Below, one piece after another: positions 11,531-22,691 of a DNA stretch of 64,000 nt. The translations under genes were made by a program, and so were the position numbers. Positions within the stretch are counted from its first letter, which is position 1, and each line of letters opens with the position of its first letter. The DNA lies in NCBI GenBank assembly GCA_038277395.1, contig CM076189.1, positions 235,663,918 to 235,727,917 on the forward strand. Direction: 5' to 3'. Origin of the DNA: Dryocosmus kuriphilus (lineage: Eukaryota; Arthropoda; Insecta; Hymenoptera; Cynipidae). The notes under the pieces were generated by a model that had not been told where the DNA came from, did not search any database, and saw only the letters and a list, made by a program, of their open reading frames with translations.

Positions 11531-12265
11531 TTAAATCCGCCCCCTGTACGATCTTACATCGAGAATGTTTGTATGACGCCTTCTGTCAATTAAAACGTGA
11601 TCAATCTGATTCTGTGTGATACCATCTGGTGATGTCCAGGTGGCCTTATGTATACTTTTATGCTTGAAATATGTGCTTTTAACAACAAGGTTCTTTGAAG
11701 CTGCAAAGTTTATTACTCTAGTCCCATTATCATTACTGACGTGATGTAAGCTTTCTGACCCTATTGTAGGCCTATACATCGGTTCTTTTCCAATTTTCGC
11801 GTTGAAGTCTCCTAATAATATTTTTGCGTCAAACTTCGAGAACTTGTCAAAAACTGGTTCGATTGTTTCGTAAAAAAGATCTTTAGTATCTTCGTCTTTG
11901 TCCTCGGTAGGAAAGTGCACGTTAATTAGCACCTGTTTGCAGAAATTACCCTTTGGTGCAATATATGATAACCGGTCGTTAATGAATTGCATATCGATAA
12001 CCGCTTGCGAAATTCGTTTATTAATAAGAAACCCGGTCCCCAGTTTGCGCCCTTTAGCTCCCCCATAGTGAAAAGTGTAGTTCTCCTTGGAGATTGATTC
12101 ATACTCGCCAGGTCAGCAGGATTCTTGAAGTGCTATTAAATCAATATCGTATCTCTTTGCTATCGCAATGAATTCGCTAAATCCGCCAGTATTTAGACTA
12201 CGCGCGTTCAGAGTTCCCGTCTTAAGATATTTTATTGTAGTTGTTCGTTTTTGGAAGTTAGCCAT
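11531..12265 (-). pseudogene. LINE 1 AP-type endonuclease
   Basis: The probable ATG at 12265 opens the endonuclease, with TLNARSL and IDLIALQES near the start. An in-frame TGA follows near 12113, apparently replacing a Trp codon. Past the stop are LLGDFNAKIG and ITQNQIDHVLIDRR, the phosphodiester-cleaving motifs of the exonuclease-endonuclease-phosphatase fold. A frame break at 11514-11530 separates it from the RT. Confidence 0.87.
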
Positions 12266-12876
12266 GATAGTTTTAAGAAAGTCCACACGTTAGGGATCCT
12301 GTTCCGATCGCAGGTGAGTCCGCCGTCCCAGGAGTGATAACCCCCATACCTCCCTAGGTCTAAGTATGGGAGCTTTCCGACTTTGACAAGGACCGTGTCA
12401 ACTTGTCGTCAGACACATTGCGGCTTCATCCTCGTATCCTAACGTCCCCCTGCAAGGCAGTGCACCACACTGGCATCAATACCACGTTGACCCTACAAGC
12501 GAATCATTCCACACATCCCTTGCGGGCAGTGTCATCGCTGTGGTGTCCAATGGGGCAGCAGGATTTTCCCCTTACAAGATTTTTAGTTTTGGTTCGGGTA
12601 GTGTTTCTAGGTGGATACACGCTGAGCCTCGGCCCGGTAGAACCCACCTATTGCGTATGGACGCGAAAGGGTGAATCCTCCCAAACCATGGCTGTCGTGT
12701 ACCTATTTTTTACCAATGTGGGTTCACCACACCCACGACTGGTTCCTATCGGCTGTCCGCGACTGTTTATTCTTGTATTCACAGTTAACCTCGGAAGCTG
12801 TTCAACCTCAGGGTCTGTTCCTCTATCCGCAACCTGAGGACGCGTTGCGTAGTGGTCATAGGGACCCACCAAGCAG
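12266..12876 (-). other. 5' region of LINE 1
   Basis: The stretch lies upstream of the endonuclease ATG on the minus strand, up to the target duplication. Open frames on either strand here (for example 12403-12837 plus) show no known domain. It probably holds the 5' UTR and promoter, and possibly remnants of ORF1. Confidence 0.6.
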
Positions 12877-12889
12877 ATACTATATACAT

Positions 12890-13383
12890 AGGCCAACTTA
12901 ATCATTTTTTATCATTTTAATTTTAAAAATTCCACACAAATAAATTCTGTACGCGAAAATTTTACACAGCAATACAAAACAATAGAAAACTAACATTCCA
13001 AAAATAATACTTATGAACATGGCATCCAATCAAAAAAATCCTAAGTGACACTATGGCTAATATTATAAAGAATACGTGTTGTTAATTTTAACAAAATCGG
13101 TTGAGTAGGTCTTGTGATATCGTGTACACCAGTTTGAAAAAAGTAGTTTCGAGAAAAACGCATACCTCCGACATTAAAAATTTTTTTTTACTTTTATTAT
13201 TTCAAATTATTCATAAAACTACTATGTATATGCATAAAATAACAATTATTTTATATACTTAATAACTACGTCAAAAAAATGTTTATTTTTATACCTATTT
13301 TTCCAAGCGCCAGGGTGGTGTAACCCCTTAATAAAGCAAAGTAAAGGTATTTTTCAATTTATTTAACATAGCTGAAGGAGGAC
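12890..13383. mobile_element. TTAA-type MITE, partial
   Basis: GGTGTAACCCCTTAA at about 13317-13331 is one end of a TE whose inverse is TTAAGGGGTTACACC. The interior contains AAAATCGGTTGAGTA and GAGAAAAACG, close to words in the complete element at 49106-50018 (AAATCGGTTCAGTAA, GAGAAAAAC). The left end was not found. No coding capacity. Confidence 0.6.
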
Positions 13384-14061
13384 GCATATAGGGAGATGTC
13401 TGAATATATAAAAACTTTAACGATCTTAGTTCGAGATATAAAAGGAGACGCTTAATAAATATTCGCCAAAGTAGGCCTCAATATGTCGAAAAAGACTCTG
13501 ATGATTCTGCGTCTGAAGTAGAATCATTAGAAATTGTCACTAGTAATATTATCCAGCATTCCTTGGAGAAACAATCATCTCATGAAGAAGAAACTGAGAG
13601 CTCCCATGAGGATGACAGTGATGAAGACTGGGAAGATATTCCTGATGGAGTTTTAGGCGAAAATGATAGCAGTGAATCAAACCCTTCTGATGCAGAAAAT
13701 GCAGACACTAGAACGGTGTGTAATACTACAACTATTGTAGCTAGCACAAAAGTGCAACAAATAGCGGGTGGGGAGTATCTCCATATTGGTTTTAAGAAGA
13801 AATTAGTGAGGAAATTAGAAAGTCTCCCAGTGAATAAGCTGCCAGTATCCATCCTTATAGATTTTAGCACAGATGGTGCTAAAGTGGATAAAGGCTCGCA
13901 TCAATTTTGGCCACATCAATATCGGATCTTTAACATTGAAGATAAAAGGCCAATTATAGTTGGAATTTTTTAAGGAAAACACAAATCATCTAGTGCCTTT
14001 GAATTTTACGAACAGTTTGCTCAAGAAATTTCTGAAATACTTTAGGAAGGTGGAATTGTGA
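13384..14061 (+). pseudogene. CACTA-like transposase-derived gene, N-terminal fragment
   Basis: A frame runs from about 13390 through 13973. It starts with a basic stretch, then a Ser/Glu/Asp-rich acidic region, then a conserved-looking block (VSILIDFSTDGAKVDKGSHQFWP, IIVGIF). After a stop at 13971 it continues (about 13974-14060) with another stop near 14042. The pattern of IDG, FWP and VGIF is typical of a large insect and cnidarian group annotated only as transposase-domain proteins, related to CACTA/EnSpm. Later blocks of the same protein appear at 15890-17005, so one decayed gene spans the region. Confidence 0.6.
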
Positions 14062-15070
14062 TAAGGATGTGGATTTTAGAAAACCTTCCGTTAGTTTCCG
14101 AAATATTCAAAACATATGGTCGTTTAGAAGATTATAATGGTGAAATGGTAAACTAGTATTTATTTTTTTTATACATAAATTACTAATTTAACTCATACTC
14201 ATTAAAATAATGTGTATTCTGTGCTTAGATTGACAACGAGTTCCAATATCTATTTCCTGAAAGTGTAGATAACTTTATTCTCAACTACGAAACTTATTAT
14301 TCAGACCGTATAGCCTATGCTAAATTTACTAGACCTGATATCATAAAAAAAAACACAAAAACATAGAAAATGATACTTTTATGTTTCCATACATAAATTT
14401 CAATAAATGTTTCATAATTTTTTGTATAAAAGAATTAACTGATTTTATACGTTTTTATTTACAGTGGAAATAAAAAGCCTTTTAATTTTATTAGACTTGC
14501 TGCCAGTCTCCAATCCTATTAAATATAGTACAAAAAAAAGAAGAATAAGTCGAGTGAAAAAGCGCAAAAGAAATTGGATGCAAGCACTAAAAACCCTACA
14601 ACGATAAATCCACAGAATGAATGGTAACGTGCATACTGTATATATTTACTTTAAAAAAGTTAATTGTTTTCATACCTACTTACAATTGACTTAATTATAA
14701 TTTTCGTTTTTTAGAATTCGACCAATATCGTAAACTTTACTAAAGAAAAAAAAAGAATGCTACAACACCTGTGTAGCCATACTTATTATGTTGTAAAGGA
14801 GAAGAAAATATGTATTATAGTGTTGCAGACGATCATCTTATGCATAGGCAGACGCAATCTGATGCAATACCGGCTTTTAATTTATTATTTAAATTATACT
14901 TCAGCTTAAATCTAAGTTATCTTGTTCAATTGCGCCATTTTTACGATTTTTTTGAAATTTATCTATTCAAAATAAATAAGGCAACGGGTGCCGATGTGGT
15001 AGCTTCTTTACACGTCAATCTGGCAAAGTTAGACTTGGACGTGGTTAGCCAAAACGTACATGAGGATTAA
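14062..15070 (+). pseudogene. Intron-containing fragment of an unrecognised gene family
   Basis: A different protein segment interrupts the transposase-like gene. Exon-like pieces are about 14062-14143, 14228-14340, 14464-14610 and 14715-15070. The first pair join in phase at ATG|GTAAAC and GCTTAG|ATTGAC. The third has a basic region, and the last carries an in-frame TAG before MYYSVADDH. The final 86 codons (14810-15070) end in a leucine- and aromatic-rich segment. I do not recognise the family. Retention of introns suggests a genomic, not retrotransposed, origin. Confidence 0.45.
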
Positions 15071-15420
15071 AGTTTTTTAACAAAAAATTGTATATTGTAT
15101 CGAACATCGCTGAAAATAGAAATTTCTTACTTTTGTGCAACGTTCTAAAAGTTAATTATATTATTCAAAAAATTTTAACCCTATATGAAAATCCACTTTT
15201 TTGAAAAAGTGACTTTTTTAAGGCTTACTTGAATTCTCACTAATTTAAAGTGAATATTCACTAATTTAAAAACTGAAGCATTATTTACTATTTGAAAAAG
15301 TGAATATTCACTAATTCCGGTTGAACAACACTAACTAGTTGAATTAGTGAATATTCACTTTGAATTAGTGAAAAGTTATTAATTCAGATTTAGAGAGTAT
15401 ATATTGTAATATATTAAAAC
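15071..15420. other. Non-coding stretch with repeated GTGAATATTCACTAATT words
   Basis: Between about 15230 and 15375 the near-palindromic word GTGAATATTCAC and variants with ACTAATT recur at least four times. The tract could fold into alternative hairpins. No gene seen. Confidence 0.6.
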
Positions 15421-15436
15421 GGCCCTTTTAAGGGCC
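15421..15436 (+). promoter_or_regulatory. Orphan histone-type 3' stem-loop
   Basis: GGCCCTTTTAAGGGCC forms a 6-bp stem with a four-base TTTA loop, preceded by AAAAC and followed by ACTAAA. It fits the replication-dependent histone mRNA 3' processing element, which SLBP binds. The nearest 350 bp upstream hold no histone coding sequence, so it is a relic or a coincidence. Confidence 0.4.
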
Positions 15437-15889
15437 ACTAAACGATTATTTCGGGGGAATAATTTTTAGTTATTCTAATGAGGCAATATGATTAATTTAT
15501 CAAGCATAGTTCCTAGAGAATAGATAATTATATGTAATGGAAAGAGCGAGTCCAGGAAGTCTCGATTGGTCTATTCTCTCATCGAGTCTATTGCGATGGA
15601 GAGGGACAGCGCATACCACAAGTAAGAAAGGCCCGCACGTCATAGAAGTGATGCGCTCTCTGTCTCTCTCTCCCACGTAGCGGGGTTTGCAAATGGGAGC
15701 AAAGTTTCTGCCGTCCACGCTAGATGGTTGACAGTGGGGATTCTCACAAACAAGAGCAAGCTCAACGTCAATAAAGAGAGCACGCTCGACTGACCAGAGG
15801 AGGTTGGTTTTCTGAGCTATGACTCGAAGAATGAACCCAGAACAGAAATGAACCCAGAACAGACGAAGTCTACCAGAATCTCGTACATG
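15437..15889. other. No gene identified
   Basis: This includes a GC-richer part (15540-15800) with a (TC)n stretch at about 15656-15672. No coding pattern was recognised on either strand. Confidence 0.5.
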
Positions 15890-17040
15890 ATGATCATCAT
15901 AAAAGTAGAAGTCCTTTAGCTGATCTTTTGGGACTAGTTACACGTGCTCCTTTTAAAAGTATGCACAGTGTTTGGCTAGGAAACACTAAAAAGATCCTTG
16001 ATGCAAAGTTGGAGGAAAGTTTGGATTTCGGAGAATGAATGGAAGAAAGTTGGAAATTATGGATTCTAGATTGCTGATACTTCAATCTTACTGTCCGTCC
16101 GAATTCAATCGTCGTCCACAAAAAATAACGAATTACCACCACTTTAAAGCCACTGAATTTTGACAGTTTTTACTGTATACTGCACCAGCTCTTCTAAGGA
16201 ACGTTCTTCTTGATGATCATTATCGTCATCTGATGATTCTATATAGTGTAATGCGTTTTCTCGTTTCTGAAGAGACTTCTCGAGATATGTATGCTTTCTG
16301 TCAACAATCTCTAGAGATTTATGTGACTGTTAGCGAACAGTTGTATGGTGAGCCATTTCTTTCATATAATGTACATTCTTTATTACACATTGTGGTCGAT
16401 GTAGAAGTTCTGGGTCCTTTAGAAACATTTAGTGCATTTTGCTACGAGAATAATATGCCAGAATTGCGGGAGTGCATTAGAAAGCCACACTTGAAACTCG
16501 CACAAGTTTATAAAAGAATTGCGGAAAAGGATCATTTTTCTTTAATTCCTATGGAGAACAATATTAGAATTTGTCTTTCAGAAAAACACGTAGAGGGACC
16601 TCTTCCAGAACACATTCCTGCATATCTTTGTCAGCAATTTAAAAAAGTGAAAATTGCCCAATTCACGTTTGCAACTGGATTGCGTGACAGTTGTTGTTTT
16701 CTGAAAAATTCCAGAATTATACTACATGCTTGTAAATGAGAACCAAAGAAATCAATTTACTTCATTAAATTTGCGGTCTCTTGAAAAGTCAGAACAGGAC
16801 GCTTTTCGAGCAAAATAAGGTCATCCTACAAGAGCTTAAAGGGCGAAATATGATTGAAGAAAGTAAATTGTCACGAACTTTAATGGAACCGCTTACCGGA
16901 TTTCCCATACATACTGCAGAGGAATTTATTGAGCTAAATTCCGCTGAAAATAATTATGCACGTACCAAACTTGTAAGTATATTTACGGCATTACATTTAT
17001 ATTAACAGTTTCCTATATTCTTTCTAATCATAGCTAATTT
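15890..17040 (+). pseudogene. CACTA-like transposase-derived gene, middle and C-terminal fragments
   Basis: The middle block (about 15893-16035) reads HHKSRSPLADL, then a FKSMHSVWLG segment matching the H-H-K-G-R-S-P-L and D-Y-M-H patterns of the group named above. The C-terminal block (16233-16739) has YNVHSLLHIVVDVEVLGPLE then TFSAFCYENNMPELRE, the His/Glu-rich end of the catalytic domain. A third piece (16781-17005) carries the tail. Frameshifts separate the blocks. Confidence 0.62.
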
Positions 17041-17140
17041 GCAAATTTACATAAGTTATGGGTAAGAACACTCTTGTGTTCGGCGACAGCAGAGTTGCCA
17101 ATGTTATTTACGATAAGCATCATCCGTAATTACTTATTAA

Positions 17141-17593
17141 GGGAATGCGGTAATTATCATGTGAGAAAATTTAGTTTTTTCAACATTACACGTCTGCGAT
17201 AATAAATATAATTACCGCTAGTAACGACATTTCCTGACCGGTCAGTCGCTTACTGGTTCTCACCACTCGCCCGAGAGCTCAGTCTTGTCTTGTCTGAGAG
17301 TGAGTCGTGTCCCAAGCTCCCAGGGAGCAGTTATAGTCTGGGTAGTCAAGTTGTCTCTTAAGCGAATCTCTTACTCGTCTCGCAGCTTAGCCCATGTTAA
17401 CCGCACTGTGTACCAATTCGCCGAAAACACTTCGAACTGTATATTGAGAACCGATCTTATCGGTATTGCTCGACCGTGAGTAGGATTATATTGATTAACC
17501 CTGAAATTCTACCCTGTTTTATTGCGTCTTTACCCTAATCTTGGCGCTCTCATCCTTATCCCTTTCCCTGGTAAGATCCTTTCATGTTCTACA
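17141..17593 (+). repeat. 5' LTR of Gypsy element 2
   Basis: From about 17237 it closely matches the 3' LTR. The first 90 bases match only loosely, mostly through C-to-T and G-to-A changes (AATGCGGTAATTATC against AACGCGGACGTTACC). It ends ...TTCTACA. An internal TGACCGGTCAGTCGC palindrome-like word is shared by both copies. Confidence 0.88.
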
Positions 17594-18885
17594 CCTAACG
17601 CCCAACTAAAAAAAAAAAAAAAAAAAAAAGAAAACCCGAAAAAATCCTTAATTCCTTTTTTTCCTTAACCGCCAAGATTACAGGGCACAATTTGCGCTCA
17701 CTCAAACTCCATGACCACATATCTGACTCCAAATTTACATGCCATATGTCTTTTGCCTCGCCACACATTTTGATATTTCTGATTTGATGATATTTCTTGT
17801 GCCTTTGTGATGATATTTGTGATTTGATGATATTTCTTGTGCCTATTGTGATGATATTTCTGATTTGATGATATTTCTTGTGCCTATTGTGATGATATTT
17901 CTGATTTTGTGATGTTTTTGATACTGTTTTGCGATGTTTCTGATTTGTGCCATACCATGTTCGAAAATTTGACAATGTATTAGGTTGTGAAGTGTGAACG
18001 AAATCGGAAATTAATTACAGTTTAAAGATTACCAGAGGTAGAATTTCTGAAAGTAAAAGTGTCAAAGAAATAGTTAATTAGGAAATAGAATTTTGAAGAA
18101 AAGAAAATTTTTAAAACTCGAAACCTAAATAGGGAAAAAGTAAAAGTATCAAAGAAAAATTTAATTTGAAAGTAAAAGGATAGAAATACAGAAATGGGAA
18201 ACCCACGTAAACCGCTGAAAGAATGAAGTTCAATTCGAGCATACTGTTGTGTAACACAAGGTCGCGCGCAGTGCCTCGTGAATAAAAACAGTTAGGGGAA
18301 AAATAAGAATATTTTCGGGTCAAAAATAATCAGGTTTATAATTGGGTTCCGATTCAGAATAGTATTTCGGAAACAGTACGAAAATGGAAATAATTTCAAA
18401 CGCCACATTATATGTACAAGCTGTTGTGCGTCACAGGGTAACTGGGCGAACAGCAGGCTGTACACACAGCGTCTCAAACACTGAGCGGTCAGGGGTCCGG
18501 TGCTGGAAGCTAAAAACAAAGCAGCGTAGCGCAAAAATAACAAAATTCCGAGATTAAAATTACTCACTCTTATAACTGAAATTACCAAATTGAACTTTGG
18601 CAAGGATAAGGAAGCCTTAAAGGAAAAATAGTATACAGGTCCAAAGGCAGTAAGCTAAATCGAGACTATACAAGGCGTCCAAATATACCGGACAATAAAT
18701 TGGAATATATATATTAGGTGTCCAATAATTAAATGCACTACACACACACTGTAGGGTAGTATCAACGGTTGTACAGCCCAAGTAACCGCGGATACTACAA
18801 AGGGGATTAATTGATCAAATTTCTAAAAGTAAAATAGAGATTAATAAAATTAAGATCAGGAAAAATTAAAACATTAAATATAGAA
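17594..18885 (+). other. Leader of Gypsy element 2 with a tandem repeat
   Basis: An A-homopolymer sits at 17609-17629. A tandem array at about 17770-17915 repeats a unit of roughly 41 bp (GATTTGATGATATTTCTTGT and following) three to four times with small changes. The rest is AT-rich with no coding pattern. Confidence 0.65.
17596..17606 (+). other. Primer binding site, tRNA-Lys-like
   Basis: TAACGCCCAAC directly after the LTR matches the tRNA-Lys complement except that GG is AA. It is followed by a run of about 20 A. Confidence 0.5.
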
Positions 18886-20493
18886 ATGGACAAACAAACT
18901 AATATCGAAACCGACCAAGACAGCCTGGACCTACAGGGTGCAGCGGCACAAACAGTGCAGAAAAATACTGGGAAAATACCGAAAGCTTTTAACCGATTCG
19001 TGGGACGAGGTAGAAATTTTTTTAAAAATAATACCGAAGTTCCACGGAGGGGAAGATCCCGAAAAAGTTTAGAAATCCCAAACAGACAAACAACAAGTAC
19101 AGTTCACCCACATGAGTCACTAGCCTGGGACAATACAGGCGCACCAACATTAAATTTACCCCGACCATAAACAACTCTAACAACTGATCGATGAACTCTT
19201 GGACAGTGCGGAATATAATGAATTCATAGATAAGCAAAGGGAAATATTTTGTAGATACAAAGCGGAAAAGGCAAAAGCCATGAAACAGAATTTAAACCCC
19301 TAGGCACATAGCTCGTTCGATAAAGAATCGGTTAATAGGGAAAAATCACAAAATGTACCCAGAAATAAAATAAACGAATCGCGAAGTAGACAGTCGGTAC
19401 AGTTTAACCTTGAGGAAAGGTTACAAGAACCAATTAGTAATTTTGAAAACAAATCTAGAAATAACAGAAACCACAGAGAAACTAATTGTAAATGGTATGA
19501 ATCAGACTCTAGCGACAATCAGGGGGACAATTTAATTACAAGCCGAAACAGAAATCGTAGAATTTCAACAACAAGAGAAAGGTCGAATAGACAGTCGCGT
19601 AGCTATAGAGGAAATTCAGAAGGCGATTACGAATCCGAAAAAAAGAAATAACGAAACAGTCCAAGCAACCTTTTTCCTATTTGGAATGGTACAAACGCCA
19701 TTCCAAATTATGACAAACTGGCCGGTAAAATTTAAAAGCAATAAAGAAGATATATACACAGAAATTCTTGGAGGAACTTACCAAGATTTTATTGAGGATT
19801 TTAAAAGCGTGTATTTAGACGAAAAATTCTTGGAAGAAGTCAGGCAAAAGATTAAATTTTGCAACCAAAAAAGGGCGCAAGATATTCATTCATATTTAAC
19901 GGAAATTAGGAAGTTGTTTACCAAGTTGCACCCGAGAAGAAAAAGTTTAGATTGGGAATTGCGCCGGACTTACGAAAATCTCCGGATAGAGTACAAAATG
20001 TACATAAAAAGGAACGACTTCCAAACATTCGATGAATTGGAGGATTTGGGAAAGGAGTGGGAGACAGAATTAGCGAAGTGAAAAATTAGGGGACAAATAC
20101 TACAGATTACGGAACCTAAGTTGGAAGACCACACCAACCATAATTCCAACAAAACCAGAGGCCTACTTTCAAACCTAGATTTCCACCTGGATTCAAACCT
20201 AGATTTCCGAATAGCATCCCACGTCTTAATTTCAATCCCTTCAACCAGATGTAGGCCCAATATAACCAGGCAGTATCGGGTGCCAACCAAAACCAGAACA
20301 ACCCGATGATAGAATTCCCACAAGAAAAAACAGAAAACGCGTCTGGGAAAAATGAAGACAAGCAGAATCAAAATTCCCAAAAATCAAATATCGGGAATAA
20401 AAACCAAAATTCGTAAAGCAACAAGAATAGGCAAAACAACCAGGACAATAATTCGAAAAACGTGGGCAATAATGAAAACACAAGCGACACCAA
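18886..20493 (+). pseudogene. gag of Gypsy element 2 (broken)
   Basis: A basic, polar N-terminus opens at ATG 18886 and stops at 19170. Further gag sequence is spread over frames up to 19680. An open stretch at 19686-20081 contains a capsid-like helical region (FIEDFKSVYLDEKF, then KRAQDIHSYLTEIRKLF). An Asn/Gln-rich linker follows. Several stops and frame changes make it non-functional. Confidence 0.78.
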
Positions 20494-20895
20494 TTGCTTT
20501 TATTGCAAAATGCCGGATCATTTAAAAAGAGAATGCCCATACTATTTGTACAACCAGGGAAACTACCAGGGCAGGTATTAGGCCAAAATAAATTAGCACC
20601 TAGTACCGGAACGCCAGAAACCCTAAGTTCGGATAAAGATGAAGCGACGGAAACGCGCTTCCATTTAATGACCAAATTCGAAAATAATCTACACAGAATT
20701 TTGGTAGACACTGGTGCATCACATTCCTACGTGGGAAAGGAACTGATAGCAGAACTTAAAAAAGAAAATTTTAATATTTTTAAACCAGATTTAAATAGCC
20801 TATTAGTAGCCAAAGGCGGAACGACGGAAATAATAGGACAAGTAGTCATACCCATTTTAATAGGTAGAAAATTAAACATGTACTGTTCAGGTTAG
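20494..20895 (+). pseudogene. Zinc knuckle and protease of Gypsy element 2
   Basis: A CCHC box (CFYCKMPDHLKREC) lies at about 20495-20536 in one frame. The protease follows with the retropepsin active site VDTGASHSYVG near 20707 and an (I/V)-rich strand. The frame ends at 20895, before the C-terminal part, which continues in another frame with GTDMLKSL near 20930. Confidence 0.84.
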
Positions 20896-21084
20896 TCCCA
20901 AAGCTAAATTCGGTAGGAATATTAGGCACAGATATGCTGAAAAGCTTACGAATGACTCTGGACTATGACTCAGAGACCTGGTGGTTACCAGGTAACCCAC
21001 CCACGCGCTATCCAATCGAAGCGCAACCCAACTCTCTACCCGTCCCAATCACAGAAGACTCACTCAAAACCAAAACAGAACCTG

Positions 21085-21330
21085 AAAGTACCAAAAAGGA
21101 TAAAAAGGGTAATAAGGATAATAAGGATAACAAGGATAATAAAGATAATAAGGATAATAAGGATAACAAGGATAATAAAGATAATAAGAATAATAAGGGG
21201 AATTAGGATCAAAAGGATAATAAGGATAAACAGGATAACAAGGATAATAAAGATAATAAGGATCATAAGGGTAATAAGGATCAAAAGGATAATAAGAATG
21301 CAAAGGATAATAAGGATAGGATAAATGTAA
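21085..21330 (+). repeat. Low-complexity AAGGATAAT tract in the Gypsy 2 polyprotein
   Basis: A nine-base unit (AAGGATAAT, AAGGATAAC, AAAGATAAT) repeats about 25 times. In the pol frame it encodes Lys-Asp-Asn triplets, so it was probably an expanded linker between protease and RT. Long ORFs on the opposite strand are artefacts of the repeat. Confidence 0.85.
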
Positions 21331-21883
21331 ATAGTAGAAATAAGTTAGATTTTAAGAAAGGAAATAAAAGTGATAACGTGAAACCGAATTTCAGAAGATA
21401 AAATCAGTTTGAAAAGCGACAGGGAACCCGACAGAACCAAACTCAAGACAGAAAATAGCGAAATCCCCCTAGAAGCCAGTAATACACACCCATCCCAAAA
21501 AACACAAAATGCACACATTCCTGTAACAAATCCTGACGAGGATATCCCTAATTTATTACACATCCCCACAAGCAATAAATCCCAACCATTAGAAGGCATC
21601 CCTACCCAAGAGACCAGCGACGACTCAGACACCCGAGACTCAATTAGAGTAGAAAAACAAAAGTTTAGGAAAGTTAACAAAAAGGATAAGAATTCGAATA
21701 AAGTTGAAAACAACAAGAATAAGGATCGAATTAGGAAAAACGACAGTAACCTTAGTAAGGATAATAAGGTCGCTGAATTTAAAAAGGATAAAGAAATGGA
21801 AAAGGTTAGCGAATTGGTAGAAAGAAATAATAGAAACCGATGATTTAGTTTCAAAAACAGAGCGATTTTGTTAGACAATATTT
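21331..21883 (+). pseudogene. Protease-RT linker of Gypsy element 2
   Basis: An open 144-codon frame (21409-21843) is rich in Lys, Asp, Asn and Glu with no recognised domain. It lies where other Gypsy elements have a short connection, so it looks like an expanded, disordered linker continuing the low-complexity tract. Confidence 0.55.
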
Positions 21884-22691
21884 TTGACCAGCCAGGAAAA
21901 ATTGAAAAAACAGGAGAATTATTCTTCAGAAATTTTCGAGTGTATTGTTGAGTTAAGCGATAACCAACAAACTCAATTAGAAAAACTATTGGAGGAGAAG
22001 ATTAAAATTTACCACGGGAAAGAACATATGGCAACCCATTTAATAGAACACAAAATTTATGTTCAGGAATACAAGCCAATAAAACAGCGCTATTACCATG
22101 TAAGTCCCAAAATTAAACAGAAAATATTTAAGGAAGTTGAAAAAATGCTGGAACAGGGAATTATAAGAAATTCTCATTTAGATTGGTCAAATCCAATTGT
22201 GATGATTAAAAACCCCAACGGAGAATACAGATTTTGCTTAGATTTCCGCAAAGTTAATAATGTAACAGAAAAAGACCTTTATCCGATACCACTCATGACA
22301 GAAATCCTAGACACACTTAGAGCAGCAAAATATATTTCAAAAATTGATTTAAAAATGGCATATTTACAAATCCCTTTGGAAGAAAATTCAAAATCAATTA
22401 CAACATTTACAGTACCCGGTAAGGGCATGCTTGAATTTAACAGAATGCCATTTGGTCTAACGAATGCACCAGCCACGTTCCAAAGGCTTATGGATAAAAT
22501 AATCACTGCAGACCTAAAGCGTAACGTTTTTTGTTATTTCAATGACATAATTATAGTCACAGAGAATTTTAAGGATCATTAAAAATATTTGAATATAGTT
22601 TTTGATAAATTGAGTTAGGCAAATTCAACGATCAGTCCAGATAAATGTGAATTTGGCTGCTCAGAAATAAGGTATTTGGGTTTTAAGGTTA
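21884..22691 (+). pseudogene. Reverse transcriptase of Gypsy element 2, catalytic Asp lost
   Basis: Open from 21884 to 22582 with clear RT motifs: WSNPIVMIKNPNGEYRFCLD, SKIDLKMAYLQI, NRMPFGLTNAPATFQ. The catalytic box reads YFND instead of YxDD, so the first of the two metal-binding Asp residues is Asn. The palm continues past a stop at 22580 (ISPDKCEFGCSEIRYLGF). Confidence 0.9.

Larger units (their letters stand above)
9277..12876 (-). mobile_element. LINE 1: APE-type non-LTR retrotransposon
   Basis: A 13-bp duplication, ATACTATATACAT, flanks the element (9264-9276 and 12877-12889). On the minus strand the order is 5' region, AP-endonuclease, RT, C-terminal region, then an (ATA)n tail at 9277-9293. 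The insertion lies immediately next to the 3' LTR of Gypsy element 1, so it post-dates that element. Frameshifts and a stop make it inactive, but the copy looks full length. Confidence 0.92.

Noticed and set aside
12403..12901. Plus-strand frames of up to 144 codons
   Set aside because: They lie antisense in the 5' region of LINE 1 and resemble no protein; base composition of the LINE keeps the frame open.
15421..15890. Histone gene next to the stem-loop
   Set aside because: No histone-fold coding sequence on either strand within the flanks.
17285..17479. Conserved 62-64 residue protein at 17285 and 28463
   Set aside because: The two copies are the same segment of the two LTRs; identity reflects LTR repetition, not a gene.
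17770..17915. Possible CRISPR-like array
   Set aside because: Units of about 41 bp are contiguous without unique spacers, in a eukaryotic context; it is a simple tandem repeat.
21060..21324. Long Ile/Tyr-rich frames on both strands
   Set aside because: Products of the AAGGATAAT repeat.
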